Shown here piece by piece: positions 46,236 to 55,121 of a stretch of DNA of 64,000 nt. Under the pieces are notes generated by a model. The model saw nothing but the letters and a program-made list of their open reading frames with translations. It had not been told where the DNA came from and did not search any database. The stretch comes from CAZABP01 sp964483245. Its GTDB lineage: Bacteria; Planctomycetota; UBA1135; UBA2386. How positions within the stretch are numbered: position 1 is the stretch's first letter; every line of letters starts with the position of its first letter. The stretch is from assembly GCA_964483245.1 (NCBI GenBank), contig CAZABP010000015.1, positions 1-64,000 on the forward strand, written 5' to 3'. The position numbers and the translations under genes were made by a program.

Positions 46236-47078
46236 CTACGGCGCCGGGTCTCCCGGCGGTGCCTGCCCGAGCGCACTGACGTCGATCCGGAACAGCCGCG
46301 CGGCCGTCCTCCACGCGATGTTCTCCTTGACTTCATCCGACAGCTCGAGGCTGTCGAGGAACTTCAGGTACGGCTGCATCCGCACCAGCGGCCAGTCGCT
46401 GCCGTAGATCAGCTGCCGGCCCGGCTTGCCCATGTACGAGATCATGTCGCGCACGCGCATGACCATGTAGCGCTCGAACTCGTAGCTGAAGTCGCCGAGC
46501 GTCAAGCCGGAGATGTCGGCGTAGACGTTGTCGTTCTTGTAGAGCACCTCGGCCGTGTCCTGGAACCACGGGTTGCCGAGGTGGCAGATCACGAACTTGA
46601 CGTCGGGGTAGTCGACGGCGATGTCGTCGACCAGCAGCGGATGCGCCTGGCGGACCTTGGCGTCCTTCGAGTACGTGTCCCCGCAGTGGATCATGACCGG
46701 GACGTCGTACTTCGCCGCGATCCGGAACACGGTCTCCAGCGAGGGATCGTTGATCGCGTAGCGGTCGTAACCCGGATACAGCTTGATCCCCTTGACCAGC
46801 CCGTCGCGGATCCGCTCCTCCATCGTGAACAGATCGGTGCGGTTCTCGCCGCGCCAGCGCAGCCCTTCGACCAGCGTCGTGCGCGGATCGTTGGTCAGGA
46901 TCTCGAGGATCTCTTCGACGCTCGGCCGGTCCAGGTCGACCTTGTACGACGTCAGCACGACGGCGTGATCGACCCCGTGTTGCGCCATCTTGGCGAACAG
47001 ATCTTCGACGTTCTCGCGCGTCGGGCGCCGCGTGCTCTCGTGGTAGTTGTTGAGGTGCACGTGGGCGTCGATCAGCAT
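46236..47078 (-). CDS. Amidohydrolase 2 family metal-dependent hydrolase
   Basis: 280 residues, TIM-barrel. Metal-ligand motifs: IDAHVHLNNYHES at the start, VMIHCGDTYS, FVICHLGNPWFQD and YGSDWPLVRM. These fit the amidohydrolase-related group that includes decarboxylases such as ACMSD. The substrate is not evident. The ATG at 47078 is 6 nt after a TATATT box, a strong leaderless arrangement. Ends 62 nt before the rhodanese start. Confidence 0.88.
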   Translation of the reverse strand: MLIDAHVHLNNYHESTRRPTRENVEDLFAKMAQHGVDHAVVLTSYKVDLDRPSVEEILEILTNDPRTTLVEGLRWRGENRTDLFTMEERIRDGLVKGIKLYPGYDRYAINDPSLETVFRIAAKYDVPVMIHCGDTYSKDAKVRQAHPLLVDDIAVDYPDVKFVICHLGNPWFQDTAEVLYKNDNVYADISGLTLGDFSYEFERYMVMRVRDMISYMGKPGRQLIYGSDWPLVRMQPYLKFLDSLELSDEVKENIAWRTAARLFRIDVSALGQAPPGDPAP

Positions 47079-47084
47079 GCGGCG

Positions 47085-47090
47085 AATATA
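47085..47090 (-). promoter_or_regulatory. Leaderless-type -10 box TATATT
   Basis: On the minus strand TATATT ends 6 nt before the amidohydrolase ATG at 47078. It is the most AT-rich hexamer in the area and fits TANNNT exactly. Confidence 0.65.
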
Positions 47091-47185
47091 GAACTCGAGT
47101 ACATCGCTGGCCGCACGCTGGGGGTTGCGGCGGATCTCGACGCGGCGATGATGCCCGGTTGACCAGGCACGAGGAGGCCGGACGG

Positions 47186-49648
47186 ATGCGCGCGATCGTC
47201 TGCGTTGTGTTCCCGATCCTCGCCGTCGCGCAAGCGGCGGCGCAAGACAGGCAGCCGGTGCTGCGCCCCGCGGCGTTCGTGCCGAACTCCGGGCAATGGG
47301 ATCCGCGCGTGCGGTTCCGCGCCGAGTGCGAGGACCTGACGGTCTGGGTCGAGCGCGACGCCTGGACGCTGGTCGCGCCGGATCTCTGCATCCGGATCCG
47401 GCTGGCCGGCGGAGCGGCAGTTGCGGTCACTGGCGAGCAAGTGCTCGCGGCGCGGCACTCGTACTTCGTCGGCACGGCGTCCCGCTGGCGTCGCGCGTTG
47501 CCTGCGTATGCACAGGTGCGCTGCCACGCAGTCTGGCCCGGGATCGACCTGGTGCTGCGCACCGAGCAGGGGCGGCTGCACTACGACGTCGAGCTCGCGC
47601 CTGGCGCGGACGTCGATCACGTGCGGCTGCTGGCCGAGGGGCTGCCGGCACCGCGCAGCGAGCAGGGTGGGCTCGTGCACGAGATGGATGCCGGGCGATT
47701 GCGGCAGTCGGCACCGATCGCCTGGAGTGAACGGTCGGGGCAGCGCCGGCCGCTGCGTTGTGCGTTCCAGGTCGGCGACGACGGCAGCTGGTCGTTCTCG
47801 CTCGGCGACGTGCCGGCCGGCGCGCGCGTCGTCATCGATCCGGGCTTCGACTGGTCGACCTATGCCGGTGGTCGGATGTCGGACGAAGGCCAGGACATCG
47901 CATTCGGCCCGGACGGGGACGTGTTCGTCACCGGCTGGACGCTGTCGAACGACTTCCCGACGACGCAAGGTGCCTTCGACCGCAGTTACAACGGGACGGC
48001 GACGCAGCCGCGCCCGATCGGCGATGGGTTCCTGCTGCGGCTGCGGGCGCAGGATGGTGCGCTGGTCGCGGCCACCTACTTCGGCGGCGCGCAGAACGAC
48101 TTCCCGGTCACCGTGCACACCGGCGCCAGCGGCGACGTGTTCGTGACCGGATGGACCGGGTCGAGTGATTTCCCGACGACGGCCGGTGCGTTCGACGAGA
48201 CGTTCAACGGGCTGGGGCAGGGGAATCTGTACTGGGGCGGGGATCTGTTCGCGGCGCGGTTCGATCCGACGCTGGCGCAGCTCCGCTGGGGGACCTACGT
48301 CGGTGGCTCCGACCTCGAGTACGTGTTGTCGGCCGATCTCGACGCAGCGGAGGCGCTGACGTTCTCCGGGCACGTGCATTCCCCGGACTTTCCGACGACG
48401 CCGGGAGCGTACTCACGGCAGTTGTCGGCCTGGAGCGACGCGTTCGTGACGCGGCTGGACGCGAGCGGCAGCAAGCTGCTGTTCTCGACCTATTTCGGTG
48501 GGACGACCGGTGAGGAGTACGGGATGGCGCTCGTCGTCGGCCCGGACGGTTCGACGACGTTCGGCGGCGCCACCGACTCGACCGACCTGCCGACGACTCC
48601 CGGTGCCTACGACCGCACGATGAACGGTGGGCGCCGCCACCTGGCAGACGGTTTCGTCGCGCGCCTGGATGCCACCGGCGGCAGGCTGCTGTTCTCGACG
48701 TTCCTCGGCAGCCCGGACGACGACACGGTCTACGCGCTCGGACTGCGCCGCGACGGCAGCGTCCTCGTGGCCGGCGAGACCAACTCGCCGCAGTTCCCGA
48801 TCACGCAGGATGCGTCCGATCCGACGCATGGCGGCGGGCTCGACGCGTTCGTCGTGCACCTCGATGCGGCCGGCGCGCAGCTCCTGCACGGCACGTTCCT
48901 GGGCGCCGATCTCGACGACGTCGCGCGCGCGCTGGTCAGCGACCGCGGCGGTGGCTGCATCGTCGTCGGTGGCACGCAGTCGGCGGCGTTCCCGACCACC
49001 GCCGGCGCGGCGCAGCGCATCCACCGCGGCAGCAGCGATCTGTTCGCCGTGCACTACGACGACCGGTTCCGAGTCCGCTACGCGACGCTGCTCGGCGGCA
49101 CCAGCTGGGACGATGCGCCGGGGGCGGCGCTGACCGCGGACGGCAGGATCGCGATGGCCGGGTACTCGTGGTCCGGCGACTACCCCGTGACACCCGGGGC
49201 GATGCAGCAGACGAATGCGGGGCAGTCCGACACGATCGTGACGCTGCTCGACGGCCTCGCCAGCGGGCTGCTGCGCTATGGGCGTGGTGTGCGCGGTTGT
49301 GTAGGGAACAGCGTGCCGTGGGCCTGGCCGCAGCCGGCGGTCGGCGCGGCCGACTTCGCGATCGTCGTGACCGGGGCGGTGCCGTCGGCGGCAGGCGCAC
49401 TGCTGCTCGGTGCGCCGACTTCGACCCCGCTGAAGCTGGCCGGCATCGAGCTGTGGCTCGACTTCAGCGCGCCGTTCGCCGTGCTGCCGGGCGTGGCGAC
49501 AGCCGAAGGGGGAGCGACCTGGTCGCTGCCGATCCCGAACGATCCGCGCTGGCGCGGCGCGTTCGCCGGTGCGCAGGCGATCTGGGCGGACGCGTGCGGC
49601 GGGCAGGGGCTCGCGGCATCGCCGGCGATCGCGCTGCTGGTGCAGTGA
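47186..49648 (+). CDS. Secreted SBBP beta-propeller repeat protein
   Basis: 820 residues. The ATG at 47186 follows GAGGAGG by 8 nt and begins a signal peptide (IVCVVFPILAVAQAAA). An N-terminal domain resembles those of SBBP proteins (FVPNSGQWDPRVRF, HYDVELAPGADVDHVRLL). At least seven SBBP repeats follow from about residue 245, each with VTGWTxSxDFPTTxGAF or close variants and TYFGG turns. The last about 100 residues form a beta-rich domain (FAIVVTGAVPSAAGALLLG) without a recognisable sorting signal. Probably extracellular or surface-bound. Confidence 0.85.
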   Translation: MRAIVCVVFPILAVAQAAAQDRQPVLRPAAFVPNSGQWDPRVRFRAECEDLTVWVERDAWTLVAPDLCIRIRLAGGAAVAVTGEQVLAARHSYFVGTASRWRRALPAYAQVRCHAVWPGIDLVLRTEQGRLHYDVELAPGADVDHVRLLAEGLPAPRSEQGGLVHEMDAGRLRQSAPIAWSERSGQRRPLRCAFQVGDDGSWSFSLGDVPAGARVVIDPGFDWSTYAGGRMSDEGQDIAFGPDGDVFVTGWTLSNDFPTTQGAFDRSYNGTATQPRPIGDGFLLRLRAQDGALVAATYFGGAQNDFPVTVHTGASGDVFVTGWTGSSDFPTTAGAFDETFNGLGQGNLYWGGDLFAARFDPTLAQLRWGTYVGGSDLEYVLSADLDAAEALTFSGHVHSPDFPTTPGAYSRQLSAWSDAFVTRLDASGSKLLFSTYFGGTTGEEYGMALVVGPDGSTTFGGATDSTDLPTTPGAYDRTMNGGRRHLADGFVARLDATGGRLLFSTFLGSPDDDTVYALGLRRDGSVLVAGETNSPQFPITQDASDPTHGGGLDAFVVHLDAAGAQLLHGTFLGADLDDVARALVSDRGGGCIVVGGTQSAAFPTTAGAAQRIHRGSSDLFAVHYDDRFRVRYATLLGGTSWDDAPGAALTADGRIAMAGYSWSGDYPVTPGAMQQTNAGQSDTIVTLLDGLASGLLRYGRGVRGCVGNSVPWAWPQPAVGAADFAIVVTGAVPSAAGALLLGAPTSTPLKLAGIELWLDFSAPFAVLPGVATAEGGATWSLPIPNDPRWRGAFAGAQAIWADACGGQGLAASPAIALLVQ

Positions 49649-49668
49649 GAGCGTGAGAGCGTGAGAGC
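49645..49668 (+). repeat. Three tandem copies of GTGAGAGC at the gene end
   Basis: GTGAGAGC occurs at 49645-49652, 49653-49660 and 49661-49668. The first copy contains the SBBP gene's TGA stop, and the others fill the short gap before the convergent ubiD-like gene. Confidence 0.8.
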
Positions 49669-49676
49669 CTGACCGC

Positions 49677-51479
49677 TCAATCCAGGTGCGCGCGATCCGA
49701 GTCGCCCATCTCGACGCCACCGCGCGGGAAGTACTCCCGCCAGCGCTGCGCGACGCGCGTCGCGGTCGCCGGATCGGCGAACAGCTCCTGCGGATAGCTC
49801 GGCTTGATCCGTGCGTCGATGACGATCGGTGGTGAGTGGCTCGCCTGGTTGCGTACGAGCCGCGTGCGGCGCGCGTGCAGGTCGGCGGCCGGTTCGAACC
49901 GCGTGAACGTGGTCCACAGGAAGTTGATCGGGCTCTTCGCCACGCGCGCGGCGTCATCGGCGAGCACGACCAGCGGCCAACGATCCAGGGCGCCTGCCTG
50001 CGCGAGACGCGGTGCCGCGGTCGGCTCCTGCGCGTAGCCCGGCCCCGAGACGACCAGGCAGCCGGGGCAGAACTCGGCCGCGGCGTCGAAGCCGAACGGC
50101 AGCGTTCCTTCGAACCGCTCCGGCAGCTCGCGCACAGGCTCGCCGGTCCCGAGCCAGACCCCTTTGCTCCCTTCGTTGACGCGCGGTCCGGTGTAGTCGA
50201 GCGTGTCCATCGCGAGGTTGGCGAACACGAACAGATCCGATTCCACCTGCGTGCGCGCCAGCAGATGCGTCAACGTGGCGCGGAAGTCGCGCAGGTCGAC
50301 GGCGCAGTCGGTCACCAGCAGGAACTTGGTCAGCGCGAGCTGCCCTTCGCCCAGGATCCGGAACGCCGACGCCATCGTCTCACGGCGGTAGCGCTCGGCG
50401 ACGACCGCGGCAGCCAGCGAGTGGTAGCCGGTTTCGCCATAGGCCCAGACGTCGCGCACGCCCGGCATCGCGAGCTTCGCCAGCGGCAGCAGCAGCTCCT
50501 GCAGGTAGTCGCCGAGGTAGAAGTCCTCCTGGCGCGGCTTGCCGACGACGGTTGCGGCCAGGATCGGATCGGTGCGGCGCAGCAGCGCGTCGACCTGCAC
50601 CAGCGGATAGTCGTGCTGCAGCGAGTAGTAGCCGTAGTGGTCGCCGAACGGCCCCTCCGGATGCCGCGCCTGCGGCGCGACGCGGCCGACGACGACGCAC
50701 TCGGCATCGGCCAGCACCGGCAACGGACCGGCCGGATTGCGCGCAACGCGGAGCCGACGCCCGAGCAGCAGCGAGGCGAGCAGCAGCTCCGGCACGTTCT
50801 CCGGCAGCGGTGCGATCGCGGCCAGCATCACGGCCGGCGGACCCCCGACGTGGATCGCGACCGGCATCGGTTCGCCGCGCTGCTCGTACGCATGCAGGTG
50901 GAAGCCGCCCCCCTTGCCGATCTGCATGTGCAAGCCGACGCGGTCGTCGCTGTAGCGCTGGACCCGGTACATCCCGAGATTGCTGCCGAGTCCATCGGGA
51001 TGCTCGGTCAGGACCAACGGCAGCGTCACGAACGGACCGCCATCCTCCGGCCAGGTGCGCAGCAGCGGCAGCCGCGTCAGCTGCGGCGGCCGGTCGACGA
51101 CGGCGGTGACCGGCCCGCGGCGCAACCTGCGGATGCCGGTGCGTGCGACGGTGCCGAGCAGGTCGCGGTGCTGCCAGAGCCGGCCCAGGGATGGCGGCAT
51201 CAGCGTGTGCGGCAACGCCGCCAGCCGCTCGACCAGCGCGCGGGGCCGGCGCCCGAACGCCAGCTCGACGCGGCGTGCGGTCCCGAACAGGTTGGTCACC
51301 AGCGGGAACGCGGCACCTTCGATGTTGCGGAACAGCAGCGCCGGCCCGCCGGCGGCGATGACGCGGCGATGGATCTCGGCTGCCTCGAGGTCGGCGTCGA
51401 CCGGGACTTCGATCTCGACCAGCTCGTGTTCGCGGCGCAGCAGTGCGAGCAGGGCGCGCAGATCGAGCAGCGGGCTCAT
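49677..51479 (-). CDS. UbiD-family decarboxylase
   Basis: 600 residues. Typical prenyl-FMN-dependent UbiD segments: GPALLFRNIEGAAFPLVTNL, GSNLGMYRVQRY, MPVAIHVGGPPAVMLAA, PENVPELLLASLLLG, HPEGPFGDHYGYYS and KFLLVTDCAVDLRDF. The family includes 3-octaprenyl-4-hydroxybenzoate and menaquinone-pathway decarboxylases. No ubiX homologue is in the window. The ATG at 51479 overlaps the lpxB stop by ATGA. Last gene of the operon. Confidence 0.93.
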   Translation of the reverse strand: MSPLLDLRALLALLRREHELVEIEVPVDADLEAAEIHRRVIAAGGPALLFRNIEGAAFPLVTNLFGTARRVELAFGRRPRALVERLAALPHTLMPPSLGRLWQHRDLLGTVARTGIRRLRRGPVTAVVDRPPQLTRLPLLRTWPEDGGPFVTLPLVLTEHPDGLGSNLGMYRVQRYSDDRVGLHMQIGKGGGFHLHAYEQRGEPMPVAIHVGGPPAVMLAAIAPLPENVPELLLASLLLGRRLRVARNPAGPLPVLADAECVVVGRVAPQARHPEGPFGDHYGYYSLQHDYPLVQVDALLRRTDPILAATVVGKPRQEDFYLGDYLQELLLPLAKLAMPGVRDVWAYGETGYHSLAAAVVAERYRRETMASAFRILGEGQLALTKFLLVTDCAVDLRDFRATLTHLLARTQVESDLFVFANLAMDTLDYTGPRVNEGSKGVWLGTGEPVRELPERFEGTLPFGFDAAAEFCPGCLVVSGPGYAQEPTAAPRLAQAGALDRWPLVVLADDAARVAKSPINFLWTTFTRFEPAADLHARRTRLVRNQASHSPPIVIDARIKPSYPQELFADPATATRVAQRWREYFPRGGVEMGDSDRAHLD

Positions 51480-52810
51480 CCCGCCTCCCCGCCGCGCAGA
51501 TACGCCGCGATCCATGCCCCGGCGCTGCGCTGCGCGCCGGCCGTGCCCAGGCGCGCGCGCAGGTCGTCGAGGTCCCGCCGCACCGCCGCCCGCGCCGGCG
51601 CGTCGCGCAGCAGCCGCGACGCTGCCTGCTCGACAGCCGTCCAGCCCGCCGCGCCATGGAAGCGGAACTCCGGCACGATCTGCCGGCCGGCCAGCAGATT
51701 CGCCATCGCGATGAACGGGACGGTCAACAACCAGTCGCCGATCGCATCCATCAGCGCGCCGCGGACGCGGTAGACCACGAGGTTGGGCACCCCGTGCAGC
51801 GCGGTCTCCAGCGAGCCGGTCCCGGACTTGACCAGCGCCAGCGTCGCGCGCGCGAGCAGCGGCGCGAGCGGCCCGATCTGCAGCGCGATCCGGCCATCGC
51901 GGTCAGCCAGCAGCTGGCGCAGCAGCAGCTCGCGGCGTGCATCGGTGTGCGCGACGATGACCTGCAGGTCCGGGATCTGCTGCTGCAGTCGTGCGGCGAT
52001 CGCGGCGAAGGCCGGCAGGTGCGCTTCGATCTCGGCGCGCCGGCTGCCGGGCAGCAGCAGCAGCAGCGGCGGACCTGGCGGATCGGCCGGCGGCGCAGAG
52101 CTGCGCGGCGGCAGCGTCCCGAGCAACGGATGGCCGACGTATTCCGCGGGGATTCCCTGGGCGCGCAGCCAGCGACTCTCGAATGGGAGGATCGTCAACG
52201 TCGCGTCGACGGCACGGCGATAGCGCGCGACGCGCCACGGCATCGCCGCCCAGTACTGTGGCGCGATGTAGTGCACGACCGGGATCCGCCGCCGGCGCGC
52301 GGCGTGCGCCATGACCAGGTGCAGGCCGGGGTAGTCGACCAGCACGACGAGGTCCGGCCGGTCGTCGCGCAACACCCGCAGGTAGGTCGCGAATGCATGC
52401 AGGATCCGGGGCAGCTCACGCAGCACGCCGGCGACGCCCATGACCGCGTGCTCGGCGAGCGGGAACAGCACGCGTGCGCCGAGCCGCGCCAGCTCGTCAC
52501 CGCCGAACGCGCTGCAGCGCAGCGGCACGCCGGCTGCCTGTACCTCGGTCAGCAGCGCCGCGGCGTGGCGCAGGCCGGAGGCTTCGCCGGCCGACAGGAA
52601 CAGATGCAGCGGCCGCCCGTGCGCTGGTGGGTGCGCGGCCAGGAACTGCGCCAGCACGTCGACCGGCTCCGCCGGTGCTGCCAGCGCGCGGGTGGCCGCC
52701 GCGCGCCAGCGCGCCCGCTGCGGCAGGAACCACAGGATCTGCAACGGCACCAGCAATGCGCGCAGACTCTCACGCAGCAGCGCCGCCGTGACCTCGAGCG
52801 CGACGTTCAC
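51476..52810 (-). CDS. lpxB: Lipid-A-disaccharide synthase
   Basis: 444 residues from the GTG at 52810, which overlaps the permease stop (GTGA). The GT-B core starts at LHLFLSAGEASGLRHAAALL, a variant of GEPSGD. It continues with DLVVLVDYPGLHLVMA, PVVHYIAPQYWAAMPWRV, GHPLLG, LLLLLPGSRRAEIEAHLP and ALVKSGTGSLETALHGVPNLVVYR. It joins UDP-diacylglucosamine with lipid X, so the cell should make lipid A. About 70 extra N-terminal residues, amphipathic (LLRESLRALLVPLQILWFLPQR), may bind the membrane. Confidence 0.92.
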   Translation of the reverse strand: MNVALEVTAALLRESLRALLVPLQILWFLPQRARWRAAATRALAAPAEPVDVLAQFLAAHPPAHGRPLHLFLSAGEASGLRHAAALLTEVQAAGVPLRCSAFGGDELARLGARVLFPLAEHAVMGVAGVLRELPRILHAFATYLRVLRDDRPDLVVLVDYPGLHLVMAHAARRRRIPVVHYIAPQYWAAMPWRVARYRRAVDATLTILPFESRWLRAQGIPAEYVGHPLLGTLPPRSSAPPADPPGPPLLLLLPGSRRAEIEAHLPAFAAIAARLQQQIPDLQVIVAHTDARRELLLRQLLADRDGRIALQIGPLAPLLARATLALVKSGTGSLETALHGVPNLVVYRVRGALMDAIGDWLLTVPFIAMANLLAGRQIVPEFRFHGAAGWTAVEQAASRLLRDAPARAAVRRDLDDLRARLGTAGAQRSAGAWIAAYLRGGEAG

Positions 52811-53601
52811 AGCGGAAGCCGGCGGAACCGCCAGTCGGCGACCAGTGCGCAGGCCAGCGTCGCGAGCAGACAGACCAGGGTCTTCCCGAGCAGCAGGTCC
52901 CGCAGCGCGACGTTGCCCGACAGGATCGGTCCGAACACGTCGAAGTCGGCGAGCCGCATCAGGCTGAAGGCACGGATCTCCTGGATGAAGAACACCGCGA
53001 CCTGCAGCACGACGACAGCGCCGACGACGAACGCGACGTGCACCTGCGTGCGCACCAGCACCGAGCACATCAGCGTGAACGACAGCCACATCAGGGCGAA
53101 CGCCGATGCGTGCATCGACGCCAGCGTCACCTCGGCGAACGGCAGCGTCTCGTCGACGCTCGGCAGCCGGCTCCACGGCAGCGCGGTCCACGAGGTCAGG
53201 AAGATCGGCACGACCAGGATCACGGCCGCGACCCCGGCCTTGCCCCACAGCACGTGCCGCCGTGAGAACGGCCGCGACAGCAGGAACTCGAGCGTCTGGT
53301 TCTCGCGCTCGCGCGCGATCAACCCGGTGCCGATCAGGACCGCGCAGGCGGTGCCGACGACGTTGGTCCCCTTGAAGAACATCTGCACCGCCATGTACGC
53401 GCGGTAGGCGGCGCTGTCGCCGGTGCTCATCGCCGCGAACATCCGCTGCAGGAACTCCGCCGGCATCAGCCGCTGGAACACCGATGCCTCGGCGCGCAGG
53501 TTCGGCCACAGCAGGATCGCCGGCACCAGCAGGACTTCGAGCAGCAACAGATAGCCCAACGCCATCAGCCGCAGCTCGCGCCAGGTCTTGCGCGCGATCA
53601 T
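52807..53601 (-). CDS. ABC-2 type transporter permease
   Basis: 264 residues, about six hydrophobic helices. The motif ARERENQTLEFLLSRPFSRR is typical of ABC-2 permeases of the NosY/GldF kind. Large outer loop between helices one and two. The ATG overlaps the ATPase stop by ATGA. It forms the membrane half of an exporter with the ATPase encoded upstream. The cargo is unknown. Confidence 0.9.
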   Translation of the reverse strand: MIARKTWRELRLMALGYLLLLEVLLVPAILLWPNLRAEASVFQRLMPAEFLQRMFAAMSTGDSAAYRAYMAVQMFFKGTNVVGTACAVLIGTGLIARERENQTLEFLLSRPFSRRHVLWGKAGVAAVILVVPIFLTSWTALPWSRLPSVDETLPFAEVTLASMHASAFALMWLSFTLMCSVLVRTQVHVAFVVGAVVVLQVAVFFIQEIRAFSLMRLADFDVFGPILSGNVALRDLLLGKTLVCLLATLACALVADWRFRRLPL

Positions 53602-54497
53602 CCGCCCGGCACCCCCGGCCCCGCGACCGGCGCGAGGCAGCGGTACAGGTCCTCGAGCCGGATCATCCCGATTTCGGCCGCGACGACGGCTTCCGGGGGC
53701 AGTTGCTGCAGCCAGCGCAGCGGGTCCCCCTCGACGCGCAGCCGCAGCAGCCCATCACCGCTCTCTTCGCGCGCCAGCACGCCGGGCGGGAGCGCCACGC
53801 CGGGTGCGAGGCGCAGCCGCAGCTCCGCCCGCAGCTCGGCGCGCGCGGCGGCGACGTCGCGCTCCGGCACCAACCGCCCGTCCACCAGGAACAGCAGCCG
53901 CGACGCCAGCGCCTCGACTTCGCTCAGATGGTGCGACGACAGCAAAATCGTCGCGCCGCGCGCGCGCAGTTGCTGCAACAGCGCGCGCAGCTCGAGCCGC
54001 ACCGACGCGTCGAGCGCGCGGTCCGGCTCGTCGAGCAGATACAGGTCGACCGCCGGACCGAGCGTCGCCAGCAGCGCGAGCTTCTGCTTCATCCCGGCGG
54101 AATACGTGCGCACGCGGCGCCGCAGCGGCAGCTCGAACCGCTGCGTCATCTCGGCCAGCAGGTCGTCGTGCAGCCGGGGATACGGCGCCAGCGCGAAGCG
54201 CAGGAACTCGTCGCCGCGCATCGAGCCGTAGATGCTGGTCTCGCCCGGCAGATAGCAGGCGCGGCGGCGGATCGGCAGCGAGTCGCGGTCCGGATCGAAC
54301 CCGAAGCACAGCACGCTGCCGGCGTCCCGCCACGCGAGCCCGACCAGGATCCGCAGCAGCGTCGACTTGCCGGAGCCGTTGGGGCCGACCAGACCGACGG
54401 TCTCGCCGCTGGCCAGCTCGAGCGATACGTCCTGCAGCGCCCGCCGCGGACCGAAGCTCTTGTGCACGCCGCGCACCGCGAGCAGCGGTCCGCTCAC
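53598..54497 (-). CDS. ABC transporter ATP-binding protein
   Basis: 299 residues from the GTG at 54497, overlapping the amidotransferase stop by GTGA. Walker A GPNGSGKST, Q-loop region CYLPGETSIYGSM, signature YSAGMKQKLALLATL, Walker B LYLLDEPDRALD and switch LSSHHLSEVE are present. The signature has AGM in place of GGM. The last about 85 residues are a C-terminal accessory domain (LRLRVEGDPLRWLQQLPPEA). Works with the downstream permease. Confidence 0.93.
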   Translation of the reverse strand: MSGPLLAVRGVHKSFGPRRALQDVSLELASGETVGLVGPNGSGKSTLLRILVGLAWRDAGSVLCFGFDPDRDSLPIRRRACYLPGETSIYGSMRGDEFLRFALAPYPRLHDDLLAEMTQRFELPLRRRVRTYSAGMKQKLALLATLGPAVDLYLLDEPDRALDASVRLELRALLQQLRARGATILLSSHHLSEVEALASRLLFLVDGRLVPERDVAAARAELRAELRLRLAPGVALPPGVLAREESGDGLLRLRVEGDPLRWLQQLPPEAVVAAEIGMIRLEDLYRCLAPVAGPGVPGG

Positions 54498-55060
54498 CCG
54501 ACGCTCCGCAGGAAGTTGGCCAGCAGCTGCTGCCCGTGCGGCGACAGGAACGACTCCGGATGGAACTGCACGCCGAACACGGCGGCCGCTTCGTGCTCGA
54601 TCGCCATCACGGCGCCGTGCGCATCGCGCGCCGTCACGCGCAGCGGCGGTGGCGGCTCCGCCACGGCCAGCGAGTGGTAGCGCGCCATCGGGACCGGGGA
54701 GGGGATGCCGGCGAACAGCCGGCTGCCGTCGTGGTGGATCGGGGTCGCTTCGCCGTGGCACGGCGGATTGCGTCGCACGTCGGCGCCGAACGCCGCACCG
54801 ATCGCTTGATGCCCGAGGCAGACGCCGAGCAGCGGGATCCGGCCGGCGAGCGCCCGCACCGCCTCGATGCAGATGCCGGCCTGCTCCGGCCGCCCCGGTC
54901 CCGGCGACAGTACGACCGCATCCGGTATCCGGGCCGCGATCCCGCTCAGGTCGATGCGGTTGCTGCGCACGACGTCCACGCCGGCGCCGAGTATCTGGAT
55001 CGCCTGGGCGAGGTTCCAGACGAACGAATCCTCGTTGTCGAGCAGCAGCAGGCGGCGCAC
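54494..55060 (-). CDS. pabA: Class I glutamine amidotransferase of anthranilate/aminodeoxychorismate synthase
   Basis: 188 residues. Nucleophile Cys81 in LLGVCLGHQAIGAAFG, oxyanion region LSPGPGRPEQAG, and His167/Glu169 in FGVQFHPESFLS. It supplies ammonia to TrpE or PabB, neither of which is in this window, so trpG and pabA cannot be separated. The GTG at 55060 lies 6 nt after a TACTCT box (minus strand), indicating a leaderless transcript. First gene of an operon with an ABC transporter, lpxB and ubiD. Confidence 0.9.
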   Translation of the reverse strand: MRRLLLLDNEDSFVWNLAQAIQILGAGVDVVRSNRIDLSGIAARIPDAVVLSPGPGRPEQAGICIEAVRALAGRIPLLGVCLGHQAIGAAFGADVRRNPPCHGEATPIHHDGSRLFAGIPSPVPMARYHSLAVAEPPPPLRVTARDAHGAVMAIEHEAAAVFGVQFHPESFLSPHGQQLLANFLRSVG

Positions 55061-55066
55061 GCCGGC

Positions 55067-55072
55067 AGAGTA
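55067..55072 (-). promoter_or_regulatory. Leaderless-type -10 box TACTCT
   Basis: On the minus strand TACTCT ends 6 nt before the GTG start at 55060, fitting TANNNT. It would drive the five-gene pabA-ABC-lpxB-ubiD transcript. Confidence 0.6.
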
Positions 55073-55121
55073 GCCGGGAACGGTTGCATTCACGGCAGCC
55101 GGTCCCGATCGTGGCGCGCGC

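Noticed and set aside
51443..53407. Plus-strand frame of 654 codons across lpxB
   Set aside because: No recognisable motif. The minus strand carries complete LpxB and ABC permease sequences with coupled starts.
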